From: Rhodamnia argentea
Taxonomy: Eukaryota > Streptophyta > Magnoliopsida > Myrtales > Myrtaceae
Direction of reading: 5' to 3'
NCBI RefSeq assembly: GCF_020921035.1
Contig: NC_063155.1
Span: forward strand, 21,941,294 to 22,005,293
DNA length: 64,000 bases
Part shown: piece by piece, positions 31,741-44,167 of the stretch
Position numbering within the stretch: position 1 is the stretch's first letter
How the letters are laid out: each line of letters opens with the position of its first letter
Made by a program: the position numbers and the translations under genes
Notes under the pieces: generated by a model
Told to the model about the DNA's origin: nothing
The model's input: only the letters and a program-made list of their open reading frames with translations
The model's database searches: none

Positions 31741-34700
31741 ATGAGTTCCTCGTTGGATCTATTGGCTCCATCACTTGAGGTTTGTTGATTTCTTCTATCT
31801 TCCATTGCCGCAGTTGAAGATTTTGGTTTCTTTAGATTTTTTCCAATGCTCATCAGAGTCCCATTTGGTCTTCTGAGTAATGTTCGTATCTTTTTACGGG
31901 GAACAAGTCGAAACCCGACAGCAGCATATGTTTAGGTTGTTTTGGGCATCATCTCCCTTAAATTGATGTATTTTTATCCCTCCACACACACACACACACA
32001 CACACACAAAGAAACAAAAAGATAAGAACTTGTTTTTCCAACCTGTCACTTTCTCTGTTGTGGAAGTATGTCTCTGAGATCCAAAACCAAAATGTGGAAC
32101 TCAATAATTTCTGTGGAAACTCTTCTTCAGCTTTTTAGTTTTTCTCTTGTTCTTTAGTATATCCTTGGTGTATTGCTTCGGGCGCAGTTCAATGAAACGC
32201 GGTAGCATCAGCCATATATGCTTGTATGTGTGAGATTACCTTAGTCTACATAAATCAAAATCGGTGCAATTATTCCTACACTGGTAAAAAGCCAAGCAAT
32301 GACTTATGCGCGTGTCGTTTTTGGCTTGGTACACCTTTGTGGGTGAGATTATATTGGGTTTTGTGGTTGAAAAGATTAGTGCATTTTGTTTTGCTGGCAT
32401 GCTTTATCACTCATCAAGAATATAATAGGGTAAAGTTGTTAGAGATAGCTGGAAACTTAGAAAAAGGTAGATCATCAAATGCATCTTCCAGCCACTGGAA
32501 AAAATTTCTCGTATATCATTCAGACCCAAAACGTGATTTGAACTGACTTCTTTAACTTGCTTGCGGTAGAGCAAACTTGAAACCATGTCTAGGCATCCTA
32601 ATATGTTGTAGTGCAATTGTGAATTTTGGACAATTGTGAAAATTTGTATCTTTGAGGTGATTCACGAGGGCGTGCTGCACTGTGACTTGAAGCGTGGGGT
32701 AGCTTCATTTCATGGAATCAGAAAGGACAGGTAAAGCATCATATGTATAGCGTGATGTACCATAACAGCCACTAGTTTGAAAGGGCATAATTTTTCATTC
32801 TTATGCTGCTGTTTACCTGCCACATGCCACATGCCACATTCCTATTTAGTCGTGTGCTTGTAATTATGTCGATAAATCTTTGTGCAGACAGTGGAGACTA
32901 CTAAGGAAATAATAATAGTCCCTGTAGATGCTAGCCCTTTTGAAATATCTACAGGCGAAAAGAGAAAAAGAGAAGGAGGGAGAGTAAGGTCGAGAGTGTG
33001 GCAACACTTCAGCAAGCTTGAAAAGAGGCCAGGTGAGCGAGAGGAATGCAGGTGCAATTATTGTGGTAATCTATATGTGTGTTCGAGCAAGTCTGGTACA
33101 ACCCATCTAAATCGCCATATATTCGAGGGGGGATGTCCCAAATACAAGCCGGCTCTAAGCGAGATGCAAAATCTTACTAGTTATCCAAAAGATGATTTAG
33201 ATGACGACAACAATATAACACCTTTGAGAGTTAACACAGAGGATAGTACGAGGAATTTCTCTGAACAGGTAAATCTTTTTTATTGCTGCATCGCATTGGA
33301 CATTGTTCGGCGTATATTAAATGTGTAGAAGTTTTGTTCCTGCTGCTTTGCGTTTGGCAATACGAGCCGTCATTCAAGAAGCAATCTTGTCTTGTGTCTA
33401 CTGAGATTAAAGTAGGATGTTGTAGTGCTGCATATGTGATCAAGTTCAGAACTATGCTTACAGGACATGGGCCTTAAGGGCGTGCTTACAATAACTTATG
33501 TTTAGCGTTTCTATAAGCACAGATGCTGTGCATGCTAATAACTCTATTAGGGAGGAGGCACAAGGTGCGCGGGGGGAAGGGTGGGGGGGATTGCCTGCCC
33601 TGTGGGGAATTACCTGAGCTGCACGAATTTTCCACGCAAAAAAATGCTCCACCCCTCAAACCGGACCAGTTTATATATTATAGATAAATATATTTATGTT
33701 TATATTATTTCTGTATTTGCAATAACAATATGAAAAAGAAACCTAAGAATAACTTTTTCTTCTTATGAAAATATGGACTTACTTTTGTAAGAGATACAAA
33801 TTTGGAAAGTTCTCTTGGTAGTTAATGGGACAATTTTTTTTTATGTTTTCATCTTCGAATTGTCCCATGTCAACTTCATGAAGGTTGGAGTTTGTTTGAC
33901 TATATAAAATCAACTTATGGGACAATTATTTAAGAAGTTCTCTAGGTAAGCTAATGGGACAATTGCTTTTGGTGTTTTCATCTTCACATTGTCCCATGTC
34001 GATGTCATGAAGGTTGGAGTTTGTTTGACTTTATTAACAAAAAAAGGCTATTGAGTTCTTTTTTTAGTAAAAAATGTTGCATCAAGTGTGATTTGCAGTT
34101 CCCCGAAAGGCAAAACCGTGTTGCCCCTCACAAGGCATGGGGAAGTGGCGTGGCGGGTTAATGCCAGGGGAACATGATCCCCACCCCACGCCGTGCACAT
34201 CCCTAGACTCTATAAGTACACTCTGTTTTACTTTCTGCAAATTTACCTCTTGATAGAGGTTTATAACATGCCTAAATTTATGTTTACCAGTTTTTCTATA
34301 CGTTCTTTTGTTGCAGTATATGCTTTCCATTATTGTGTTGTTGAAGAGATAGATATATATATAAAGCCTGAGGGTCGTGTATAAACTCTGAGGTCAATTC
34401 AATATTAATAGCCCAGGGCAAAGTCAATTGCATTTTGTTAGGCCACCCAAGAATAAGCCCATACTAGGAATGATACGTGCTCTATGTATCGGATGTGCTG
34501 ACCAGAGGTTGGGCTGTTTCCTAGGCACGATATGGTGAGATCACCAAGAATTTGGTCTAGCTTAGTGTCGCGGGCCACATAGTCGTTCTTTAATGTTCTT
34601 TACTGAAAATTGTTTTTGCACATATTTCGTTGTGTACACAGATGAACTTCAAGTAATAGCCTGAAAGCTTTTGCTACAGGTGTAGTATAATTTAGTCATT

Positions 34701-37152
34701 GTTTGCTCTCTTCAGGAAGTTGCCGAAAATTTTGCATCAGAACTAGTGCAACTGAAGGAAGAGAATACAAAGCTTCTACATGAAAGAGATGATTTGGCAG
34801 CCCAAAAGACAAACCTTGAGCAACTAATAGTAACTATGGCATCTGAAACGGTAATATTTTCACTTCCCACTATCCTAAGCCTCACAGAGTGACGTGCACG
34901 CTCTTCAACATGATTCTTCATCGCTTTTCATTATCGATGTATGGAATACCTATGGAAGAGTTACAAACGCAAATCTTACTAGACAAGAGCAGGGCAAAGG
35001 AATAACCTCTTCTGGATCATTATCATCGTCAATTATGTTGAAGTGTATCTATGGATATTAGCTAGTTGTTAGTAGGAGGTCATGAATAAGGAAATTAGGG
35101 TCATGTTAGTGTCTGTCTTGTTCTATGTATAAAGCTATCTTATGTACTCTTTCGTTAAGTTATTGAGTAAAGATGTAGCCTTTTCTCTCTCCCTTCCTCT
35201 CTTGAAGATCCTTCAATAGTCACATGGTATTAGAGCCAAGGTTTATCTTTTTTCTTGTGGTCAGTCTTAAAAGGAAAAGATTCGTTTCTGTCATAATCAT
35301 TTCTACTCTGACACTAAGCCCACCACTGTCAAGTCTGTTTTTCGACCACCAATCTTTATCCTCGAGAGCAACCACAATTAATAGTCTTTAAGAGCTGCAT
35401 CATCATCGTCTGCTTGTCATGGTCTCATATATGCTCATGTTCTCTCTAAGAGCAACAATATCTCATTGAGAAGCTGGTCTCTCTTTGGTTGTCAGGACAA
35501 GAGTTGTCGTTTGCTGCGGCCTTGTCTGTCTTGTCGCTGACATCCTTGTGCTGGTGAAGTCTACCACAAGTCGAACCTTTCTATTCTCTAGCTTCATTCT
35601 GTCATCTATCTTTTTCGATCATGGTCATTAATTATGCTTCTTCCGTCAAAATCAAGCTAGCATCCTTGTTAGCTTTTGTCTTTTTTTAGTCTTCATTTTT
35701 CTTTTCCTTTTCTTTTGTTCTTTTCTATTCCAAAAGAAGAAAAGAAAAAAAAGAGCTTGCTACAAAGCCGTTAATGCTCCAATCTACAACATCTCCTCTT
35801 CAAAAACTTCCCAATTTTGGTCCACACTCGACAACTCCTACATTTGACATTATTCGTTGTGGGAGTCTCTTTCAATTGAGAGCGTCCAGGCAATTGTGAG
35901 CGCCAGAGTCGAGCATGCCTTCTCGTAGGGCCTGCAGTGTAGTTTGCCACAATTCAAATTGAGTTTCCATAGGGTTTTATCAAGGTTGCTTGAAAAGGAG
36001 GTATCAAATTTTGGATCATGTGTTTCTTTAGTGCTTGTCAATTTCAGTGATGATGTGGATTACATTCAATTTATCATGTAAGGTCCGGTAGCGTACACAA
36101 TTGTCATTGTTTTGAATCTGGTTTCGGATTATCCATATCCCTTGTCTAGTGGAAGGTTCGGCTTACACAGTGTTTTGGTCAGACTTTGAAAGAAAGTTGC
36201 ACCTGTCATATGCAAACTGGATGCTCTAGCTTGAGGGAGAGGGTTGAAGTATATTTATGGATATTAGTCGGTAGTTAGTTGGTGGTCAGTGCCTCTAATG
36301 CTTTATATATAGGTCCATTACTGTTCCATTAAGTCATTAAGTAAAGATGTAAACTTTGAGTATTTTCTCTATCTCTCTCTCTCTTGAAGAATGTAGAGTA
36401 TTTACAAATTATTTGAACAAGATGAGATCATATGGATGGATGGATGTTCCCTAGACAAAAATGGAAACCGGAGGAGATTAGATGGATAACGTGCTGATTA
36501 TACTCTTCCTTCTTTGAGCTAATGTCCTTGAGACTCGCACAATGCAAAACTTAAAAGCCTCCCTCCCTGTATTGATGAACACTCATTAGGAGATCTTTAC
36601 CTCTGAAATGTAACTTGGGTGGGAGAAAACTTAGGACTTGTTTTAAGTAGAATTGTGGTAAAGTGAGTGCACATGTAATTACGTAGTTATCCATTTCAAA
36701 CAACTTGGGTCAGTTAAAGTGGGCCAAACTCTCAAAAAGATTTTAGGCTTCGGGGCGAGTGTCTACTTATTTGTCAGGTCGTAGAATCTCTTGATGATGT
36801 GGGATTATGGTGTTGTTGAATGTTGTCCAATGGATGATGGTATTTTATCTGGAGAAGTAATGTTCGGCATGTCTTTTAGGCTCGCTTAATGGAAGAAAAT
36901 ACTAAGCTGAAGGAAGAATGCTCAAGGCTTCAAGAAGAGAGACATAAAACAGTTACCAGAGAGGTAATTCTCCTCAAATCTGCTTATGGACTCGAACTCG
37001 GCTTCTATCCCCTCATAGTTCTGAGTTGCTTGCAGGAATTTGTGCGACTGGAAACCCAAGTCTCGAAACTTAGGGAGGATTTTGAACGCGATAGACGAGT
37101 ATTTCCAGCAGCTACAATGGCAGCTCTAGCGCACTTTCAAAAGGGAAGATAA
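31741..37152 (+). CDS. BED zinc-finger plus coiled-coil protein
   Basis: Likely DNA-binding nuclear protein of 251 aa. Exons: 31741-31779 (tentative), 32888-33268, 34716-34850, 36880-36963 and 37036-37152, all in frame. The first exon was chosen because a short ATG frame (MSSSLDLLAPSLE) ends at a GT donor in the right phase; it is the weakest part. A basic stretch EKRKREGGRVRSR looks like a nuclear signal. The BED finger is C69-x2-C72-x13-H86-x3-H90, followed by C96. Residues about 141-240 are heptad-like and charged (EENTKLLHERDDL, EENTKLKEECSRLQEE), a probable coiled coil. BED fingers are common in hAT transposases and in host genes derived from them. Here no transposase core follows, and the gene has spread-out host-type introns. 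Introns 2 and 3 hold repeats and an old LTR relic. Confidence 0.72.
31982..32008. repeat. (CA)n microsatellite
   Basis: About 13 CA units in intron 1 of the BED gene. Confidence 0.95.
33540..34200. repeat. Composite repeat in BED-gene intron 2
   Basis: GC-rich blocks at about 33540-33660 and 34090-34200 flank AT-rich sequence. That AT-rich part contains a diverged tandem pair (about 33807-33905 and 33935-34034) sharing AATGGGACAATT, GTTTTCATCTTC, TTGTCCCATGTC and CATGAAGGTTGGAGTTTG. Probably a DNA-element remnant. The ends were not resolved. Confidence 0.45.
35036..36400 (+). mobile_element. Old non-autonomous copia-type LTR relic (TRIM-like)
   Basis: Fossil LTR retroelement of about 1.4 kb inside intron 3 of the BED gene. 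Two direct repeats of roughly 160-190 bp (about 35036-35222 and 36243-36400) start near TTGAAGT and share TATGGATATTAG and AGTAAAGATGTA. A primer-binding-like TGGTATTAGAGCC follows the first at about 35226, typical of copia elements primed by initiator tRNA-Met. A purine-rich GAGGGAGAGGG precedes the second. The interior is short and shows no gag-pol gene, so it looks non-autonomous and degraded. The two repeats are clearly diverged, so it is old. It lies in the same orientation as the host gene. Confidence 0.65.
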
Positions 37153-38366
37153 ATGGAACATCTGCCCCACCACAGCGTGAGCACTAAATGGTTCGCTTGT
37201 ATATCTGGCCTTTGCATTTCAACTTGCGCCTAGACTTCTAAATTAGAGATTGCGACGCTCCCCAACATTCAAACTGTACCATAATGTTAGCCATTGCTTT
37301 CATACTGTGGTTGTAATGTCTGTCGAATTTTCTTAAATTTATAGTCTGCAGTTTCAATATCATTGAGACACCGGCATTTTTGTCGCCGTCTATTAGAACA
37401 TGTAACAATTTCTTCCAGTGTTGTATCAGTCCCGGGCATGGACCCTCTTTGATGCACAGGAGTAGTATGCAGTTTCCAGCAGCACCGATCTTCTTGTTCT
37501 GCCTTTCGACGGCTCTCTGGAAAGCAGAGGCCGGGTCATGAATCAACGGGATAGAACGAAAGAAAGTACAGATGTGATGAACATGCACAGTGATCCGACA
37601 ACATGAGATCGAAGAAAACTAAACAGAAGTCGAGGGACATCCGAAGATTATCAGACAGTGCATTACCTATCGGTTTCGCAGCATTGAGTGAGATCCTTAA
37701 CATTGCTAAATGGTTGATTGGAATAGATGGCCAAAGATATATCTGTATTTTCTACTTCTCCATGTTCCGGAATCACGTGATGATCTTCATGCGGAATGGA
37801 CGTTATATATTTTTCGTTTCATGGTATATAAATCATTGAAAGAGATTTTTATTTTGATCGTTCTTATTATTTAGAAAAATATTAACAACGATTTATGTCA
37901 AACTAATTTTGTTAAACTATATAAATTAACAAAAGCAGGGATATCTTCTGCAACTGAGAAGCAAAATGATCCTAAAAGTGATCAATTTGAGGATGGATAA
38001 AGTCTTTTTGTGATCCCTATTCTAGATAATCAGCATAGGAAATTCGCTGAGTTTTTCCATTTTTATAATATTTGAAAGTATTACATAACCATTGAAATAT
38101 TTGTCCCGTTTAGACACGATATGATATGACACGAATTGTTAAGTTTAGTTTCAAGTCCCAAAGATAGAACCATCCGGTTTCAAATCGACTTAGAATGAAC
38201 TTTTTCAAAAGAAGATTATGCATTAACCAAAATCCAAATGGCAGGCTTTTGGGGGATAAACATTCCCATAATAGTTGCTATGATTCATATCGAACACTTG
38301 TGTGACAGCATCAAGAATCAAGATAATTGGTGAGGCTTACCCTGACTTTCAAATTTCAATCATTAA
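37153..38366. other. Intergenic between the BED gene and a MITE
   Basis: 3' UTR of the BED gene, then AT-rich sequence. A 116-codon minus-strand frame at 37238-37588 begins with GTG and lies over the presumed 3' UTR; it is not taken as a gene. Confidence 0.45.
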
Positions 38367-38581
38367 GAGTCCGCTTGTTTCACGAAAAATTTATGATTTG
38401 AAAAATATTTTCCTAAAAATAATCGTTTGTGTCGCTTGGACAAAAAGTGTTTCATCGTTCATGAAAGTGTTGAGGCATAAATTGTTGTAAATTGTCGATT
38501 AATTATTGCAACAGATATAACAAATATTTTTTTTGAAAATGTTTTTTTAAATCGACTATTTTGCAAGGAACAAACGGATCC
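38367..38581. mobile_element. 215-bp Tourist-like MITE (family A)
   Basis: The ends GAGTCCGCTTGTTTC and GAACAAACGGATCC are inverted repeats. TAA target duplications flank it (38364-38366 and 38582-38584), as expected of PIF/Harbinger-class elements. The interior carries GATTTGAAAAATATTTTCC, shared with the copy at 22301. It lies about 350 bp upstream of the DCP1 start codon, within its promoter region. Confidence 0.7.
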
Positions 38582-38754
38582 TAAAAAGGCAAAAAGAAGA
38601 AATGAAAAAGCGTTAACCACCAGCGGGCGGCGGGTCTTTGCAAAAGTGCAAGCTAATATCTCTCGACGAGCCCGACCCGCCCGAATGATCCGCCCGAAAT
38701 GCGAGACCGTCCTCCTCCTCTTTCCTCCTTCCTTCCATCGACGTAGCTATATCT

Positions 38755-38759
<5 letters not shown>

Positions 38760-38786
<27 letters not shown>
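38760..38786. repeat. (CT)13 microsatellite in the DCP1 leader
   Basis: A CT run about 145 bp before the DCP1 ATG, within the presumed 5' leader. Confidence 0.9.
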
Positions 38787-38788
<2 letters not shown>

Positions 38789-38929
38789 GAAGAAAACAAC
38801 TCTGAGAGGCTTCTACAAAATATCGAAAGCAGAAAATCTAGGGTTTTTAGGTTCCAATCCAACGAATTCCATAGGAACAGCAAAGCTTCAGCAGTCGATT
38901 GCAAGGGGGAAAAGAGAAGGCTAAGCCCA

Positions 38930-41900
38930 ATGTCGCAGAGCGGGAAGCTGATGCCGAATCTGGATCACCACAGCACGAAGCTCCTCAACCTCACCGTCCT
39001 CCAGCGGCTCGATCCTTTTGTGGAGGAGATTCTTATCACCGCCGCTCACGTCACCTTCTATGAATTCAACATCGATTCCAGCCAATGGGTACTCTCTCCC
39101 TGTTTTTCCCTTCGTTGTTTTGTTCCGGTTTCTGTGCCTGTGGACGCGTTTGAGCTATTGAAGATGCTGAGGAGTCACCGGGATTCGATCATTTTGGGTT
39201 TCTTTAGCTGTAATCTCGTGTAGGTAATGAACATGTTTCTCCACTTGTTTTGCAGAGTCGGAAGGATGTGGAAGGGTCTCTGTTTGTTGTCAAGAGGTAA
39301 GTGCTGACCTGATTTACGGGCATGCCTGGGGTATTAGTGGTGTGGTAGCTAGTGAGTTTCTTGTTTTGTTTTTTTTGTCATGTTCTTTGTCGGATTTATC
39401 GTGGAATTGATATTCCAAGGTGAGGGTGTCGTTGTGGACTGTTATCTGGACTCAACTTCAGATTTTGTGTTTGAGTATGCTTGACTGGCGGTTTTGGCAG
39501 CTTGATCATTCGCTTCTAAAATTTTTGTTTCAGGAACACTCAGCCTCGGTTTCAGTTCATCGTGATGAATCGCCGGAACACTGGTTGGTGGACTTTATTA
39601 TTGCTCATTTGCTGGTTTATTTCGGAAAATTCTGTTTCATATCTAGTCAGTCTTTTTGTGCAGCGGATAAGAAAGAAAATTTATGCCGGTTTCAGTTGAC
39701 GATAGTTCTGTTGGAATATTCTCTGCGGTTTATATACTCATAGCTTGTTCCATGCAAAATGTGGGAACTAAGGGTTTCATGTCTAGGGAATTCGTGCTGA
39801 GGGCTATTAGGATAATTTTATGTTCCGCTAAAGTGTAGAGTGAAGCTTTCGAAGTAATCCCTCTTTTTTTTTTTCTTTTTTTTTCAGTCTGCTCTGATCC
39901 GTACTTTTGCTGTTATGTTGGGCATTAGATATTCAAGGTTTGGTTTGTTTTTATATTAAGAATCAACTGTTTACATCTAGATTTCCACATATATCATCCT
40001 CCTTTTTGGCCCACACGACCTGGGGAAGTTCTACCCAATGTGAATTTGGAGACAATTTTTTGGCTGTCCACATAAATTAAGAATTCAGATACAACACAAT
40101 GCCCAATTGAGATGAGCATCAGTACCTGTGCGTAGTCTAATATATTTTGATCTTCCCAAGCTTACTCAGGTCTGAACCCAGAGACATACTTCCCAAATAT
40201 GATTGCAAACGGTACAAGTGCTCGCCTTAATGAAGATGGAAAAGCGCAGTAACTGCACCTGTGCCTTTCTAATAGTTGAGTTGAGAAGGGAACCATTTTT
40301 TATTGTTTTGAGTACTTCGGGAACTGAAATTTAGTACGACTTCACCCAATTTTGTTGGTTCGCTAACTTCAACTACAAGCTCTGGTGTACACTTTGTTTC
40401 TCCATATCTTATTTACTAACTGAGAAGTGCTGTATAGTAAGCTATTGTAATTTTTAAAGTCTATTAGATGGTCGTCGATCAAATTATTTGCAGCATTACT
40501 ATCAGAATCTTACTGCTTCGATTTGTAGGTGATTGGACAGCTCAATATTTATCACAGTCTGCATTTTTAAGAGAGCTATGTTTTATGCAGATAATCTGGT
40601 AGAGAACCTCTTGGAAGATTTTGAGTTTGAAGTCCAGGTCCCATATTTATTATACCGGAATGCTGCTCAGGAAGTAAATGGTATTTGGTTTTACAATGCA
40701 CGGGAATGTGAGGAGGTGGCAAGTCTTTTTAACAGGTATTAGGACAATTGGAATCCAGGTTCCACATATATTATATGATTATTTGTGCTTCGATTCTTTT
40801 GTAAGAGTAATTTCTGCTTTTTGCATTTTAGGATACTTAATGCATACTCCAAGGTTCCTCAAAAGTCAAAGGTGCCGGCAACTAAAAGGTACTAAGTGGT
40901 TTTTTTTTGTTAGTGCAAGATGTGCAAATTGTTCATGAAGGAATAGAATCAGTATTTCACCTCAGATGTTTTTCCTGCTGTTTTTACCAGTAGAGCTGCT
41001 TATTTTCACCTTGGCCTTGGGCCTGTGATTTCTTGAAACTTGTCTTGTTTTCTTCTCCTCGATGATCTATGCGTACCTGGACTGCAATATGTTCAGCAGT
41101 TGAAGTGCAACATACACTATTAGAGTTTCAAAGAGAAGCACTTAAATGATGGAGTTTGTAGTCCTGTTTGTGATACCCTGCTATGACTATGGTGATTGCA
41201 ATTATTTGCTTGAGAGGTTTTCACCTCCGTTGTGGATAAGGCACGTTGCGGTCTTGACTGTGAATTTTTAATTTTTTCTTTTTGCCGCTAAAGTAGTCTG
41301 TTGCAAGTTTCACCTAAAAGTTGGCTTTTATAATATACCCTCTCTTGGACTGATAACATATTAAAGTTATCAGTTTGGCAACGTAGTGGCACTCAACATA
41401 CAAGTGCCAAAGTTTTCAAGCATTACCAGTGCTTTTCAGTGAGGAAATTGATAACAGACAATCTTCTGTTTGCTCAGTAAACGACTGTAATGCCTTTTCC
41501 AACTCATTTTTCAGTTCTAGTTCAGATAAAAGTGGAAAAAAGAACACTGGTCGAGAAATGAAATGCTTTTGCATTGAGTTTCATTGTTTGACTTCCTATA
41601 AAGTCTTTTTCCCAAAACTAATTAATGGTGTTCATTCAAAGTTTTATTTTGTAGTTCTTTGCTACTGAAGAACAGATATTTTTCATGCTTTCTGCAGTGA
41701 GTTTGAGGAACTAGAAGCTGTCCCAACTATGGCGGTGATGGACGGTCCTTTGGAGCCCTCATCCTCTACAGCGCCCAATGTAAACGATGTCCACGATGAT
41801 CCAGCGTTTGTGAACTTCTTCAGTGTACGTACTCATAGAGAGTCGATTTTCTATAAGTATATTTATTTGATGAGACAAAGGAGAATGTGCATCAGCAGGA

Positions 41901-44167
41901 TGAAAAGGCATGTCGGAAGAAACAAGTGACGTGTTGCATACTTTTCAGGCGAATAAAATAGCATGCATTGTAACATGTCCTGCACCTGCATTATGCACAT
42001 ATTTTTGTGCAGGAGGCATACTGATTAATGTGGGTTCTGGCAGTGCTATGAGACGACCTTCCTTTTCCTTTTCCATGGGGGAAAAAGAAGTCCTCCTTGA
42101 CAACCTTCCTTTTCCTTTTCCATGGGGAAAAGTGAAGTCCTTCTACAATGGTTGGAGGAGTTACTGCACTGGTGTGCTTTTGAAGTTTGTCTAGTACAAT
42201 GAAGCAATGGAGTTTAGATAGACAAGCGCTGCTTAAACTGATTTTGCTCTTTTTTTGTTCCCCTTTTATAGCAGCAGACTTTTAAAATAGCAGAGGACTC
42301 TCGAATTATATTAAAAAACTACTCAACTGGATGTTTAGAAATGTCACCGACAGATTGTGGCCTGCTTTTTGCAGGGTCTTAAGGCCAATTGTGTATAAGA
42401 AGTTCGATTTAGCTCCTCTTGCTTCGTTTGTTCTGATGTGTAGGTTCCATGTTTTGTAGAGAAATAGTTGCCCATTTCAAGCTTTCTACTACGTAAAATG
42501 CAAGCATTTGTGTCATCAAGAGTGGAAAGGTTCTAATTTCCTATTTTTATAATTCCTCGACAGCTGGATCATTTGTGTTATTTTAAAGTGATGCCTTTGT
42601 AGTGTTTTTGGTACTGATGTTCTGCTGTCCCTTCTCCCTCTTTGTTTCCCCTATATCTGCAGAAACCTTTGTCATTCAGGAATCACGAATCATCTGTTGA
42701 CGTATAATTTCAAAGGGTGTAAAAAATCATTTCATGTACAATGAGCTGTTGCTCTCAGCTGGCATCCTCACAAGATGATCTTTCTTAATGGTGGTGCAGT
42801 ATGAATGGGGTTCTACCGTTTAAATATGAAAAAAAAATGACAAGTGGTAATGAAGACGGGGAAAGTGAAGCATAGTTTGTGTTGGAAGTTGTTAAGAGTC
42901 TACAGAACTCCTCCCCATTGCCCAGGCATTTATGGTGGTGGAAGTTCATTTTAGCTCACCATCTTTGAGAATGATGGGAGTTCTGTGCAGCATCAGTATA
43001 TCTTGCTTAGGACACGAGATCTCTTGAGCCATATTCTACATGTTATGCCAAATTGTACTTCGTGCTTCGTTGTGGCCTCTAATGTTTTGCTTTGGCATGC
43101 AGTCAGCTTTAAATATTGGCGGTGCTACAACTGTAGCGGTTGGCGGACAGCCTTTTCCATCTTCTTCGGCAATGGCTCCACCTCCCTGTCCTGCCTCAGC
43201 TTCCTCACCGGCTGTATCGACCTTGCAAATGCCATCTCCTCCTTTGGCAGCACCTACCCCGCTAGGGTCTTTGCTTGATACTAATGATCCTGGTAGCAAC
43301 AAAAATCGTGCAACTAATCTAGTGAAGCCTTCATTTTTTATCCCTCCGCCGTCCTCCTCCACAGCAATTGTACCGCCTGTCTCTTCGTCAATGCCTACTG
43401 CTCCTCCACTTCATCCACCTGTGAATTTACAACGTCCATATGGTGCTCCAATTCTTCAGCCGTTTCCGCCACCAACCCCCCCTCCATCTCTTACGCCTAC
43501 ACCTGTTCCCACTGCCAACTATGCACCTGTCATGAACAGAGACAAAGTCAGAGATGCACTATCGGTGCTTGTTCAGGTTAGTTTGCCTGTAGTGCCTTTT
43601 GTTGTCTTTTACAGGAAGTTTTACCAGTTAAATTCAATAAAGTAAAGTGACTGATGTTCCAACTTGTTTAAGGATAATACGTAACTGAAAAGGCTGTCGT
43701 CATGATCATAACTCATCCAGCTTTTACTGAGAGAATGAACTTTGGATTTACGATCAGAGATTCTCCTTTCATTCCTAAATTTCTAAGGGACGGAGACGGG
43801 GTGCTTTGTTCTATAAAGGTGTCTTATGGTTCTCCTGGTCATTACTTGGTTCCTTACAAAGTCTATGCTTGATAAAGATATGCTAAGTCTGAATCAAAAC
43901 TGTCCGTGAATTGTTTTCTGATCATGCTGTAGTAACTACGTGATTTCTGCTCTGCACATTGTGAGCCATAACTAGATTTTTCTGGAGTTTGAATCGATAA
44001 GATCTGTTGGTGCTAGCTGCTCTAGCTTTCTATCAAAGACATCGTAACTATTTCTGTCAATCGCTTATAAGAATCCGCCTACACTGCAAATAACCTTGTT
44101 GCTCTTGCAGGACAATCAGTTCATCGACATGGTATGTCGAGCATTGCTAAACGCACACAATTCATGA
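38930..44167 (+). CDS. DCP1: mRNA-decapping enzyme subunit DCP1
   Basis: Activator of the DCP2 decapping enzyme in cytoplasmic P-bodies. Eight exons give 369 aa (Arabidopsis about 367): 38930-39088, 39256-39296, 39534-39583, 40591-40735, 40832-40888, 41698-41824, 43103-43576 and 44111-44167. The EVH1-like domain fills about residues 1-130 with hallmark segments LLNLTVLQRLDPFVEEIL, HVTFYEFN, GSLFVVKR, RFQFIVMNRRN, PYLLYRN and GIWFYNARECEEVASLFNRIL. A conserved MAVMDGPLEPSS segment, a Pro-rich middle (QPFPPPTPPPSLTPTP) and the C-terminal helix (RDKVRDALSVLVQ, then FIDMVCRALLNAHNS) follow. All junctions keep frame and use GT-AG. A MITE lies in the promoter, and the sixth intron (1.3 kb) has a short tandem repeat. 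Its Arabidopsis neighbour PsaO is also close here. Confidence 0.95.
42056..42144. repeat. About 45-bp tandem repeat in DCP1 intron 6
   Basis: Two copies (about 42056-42101 and 42102-42144) of ACCTTCCTTTTCCTTTTCC followed by ATGGGG and GAAGTCC. Slightly diverged. Confidence 0.7.

Noticed and set aside
37238-37588. 116-codon minus-strand frame after the BED gene
   Set aside because: It starts at GTG, overlaps the presumed 3' UTR and resembles no known family.
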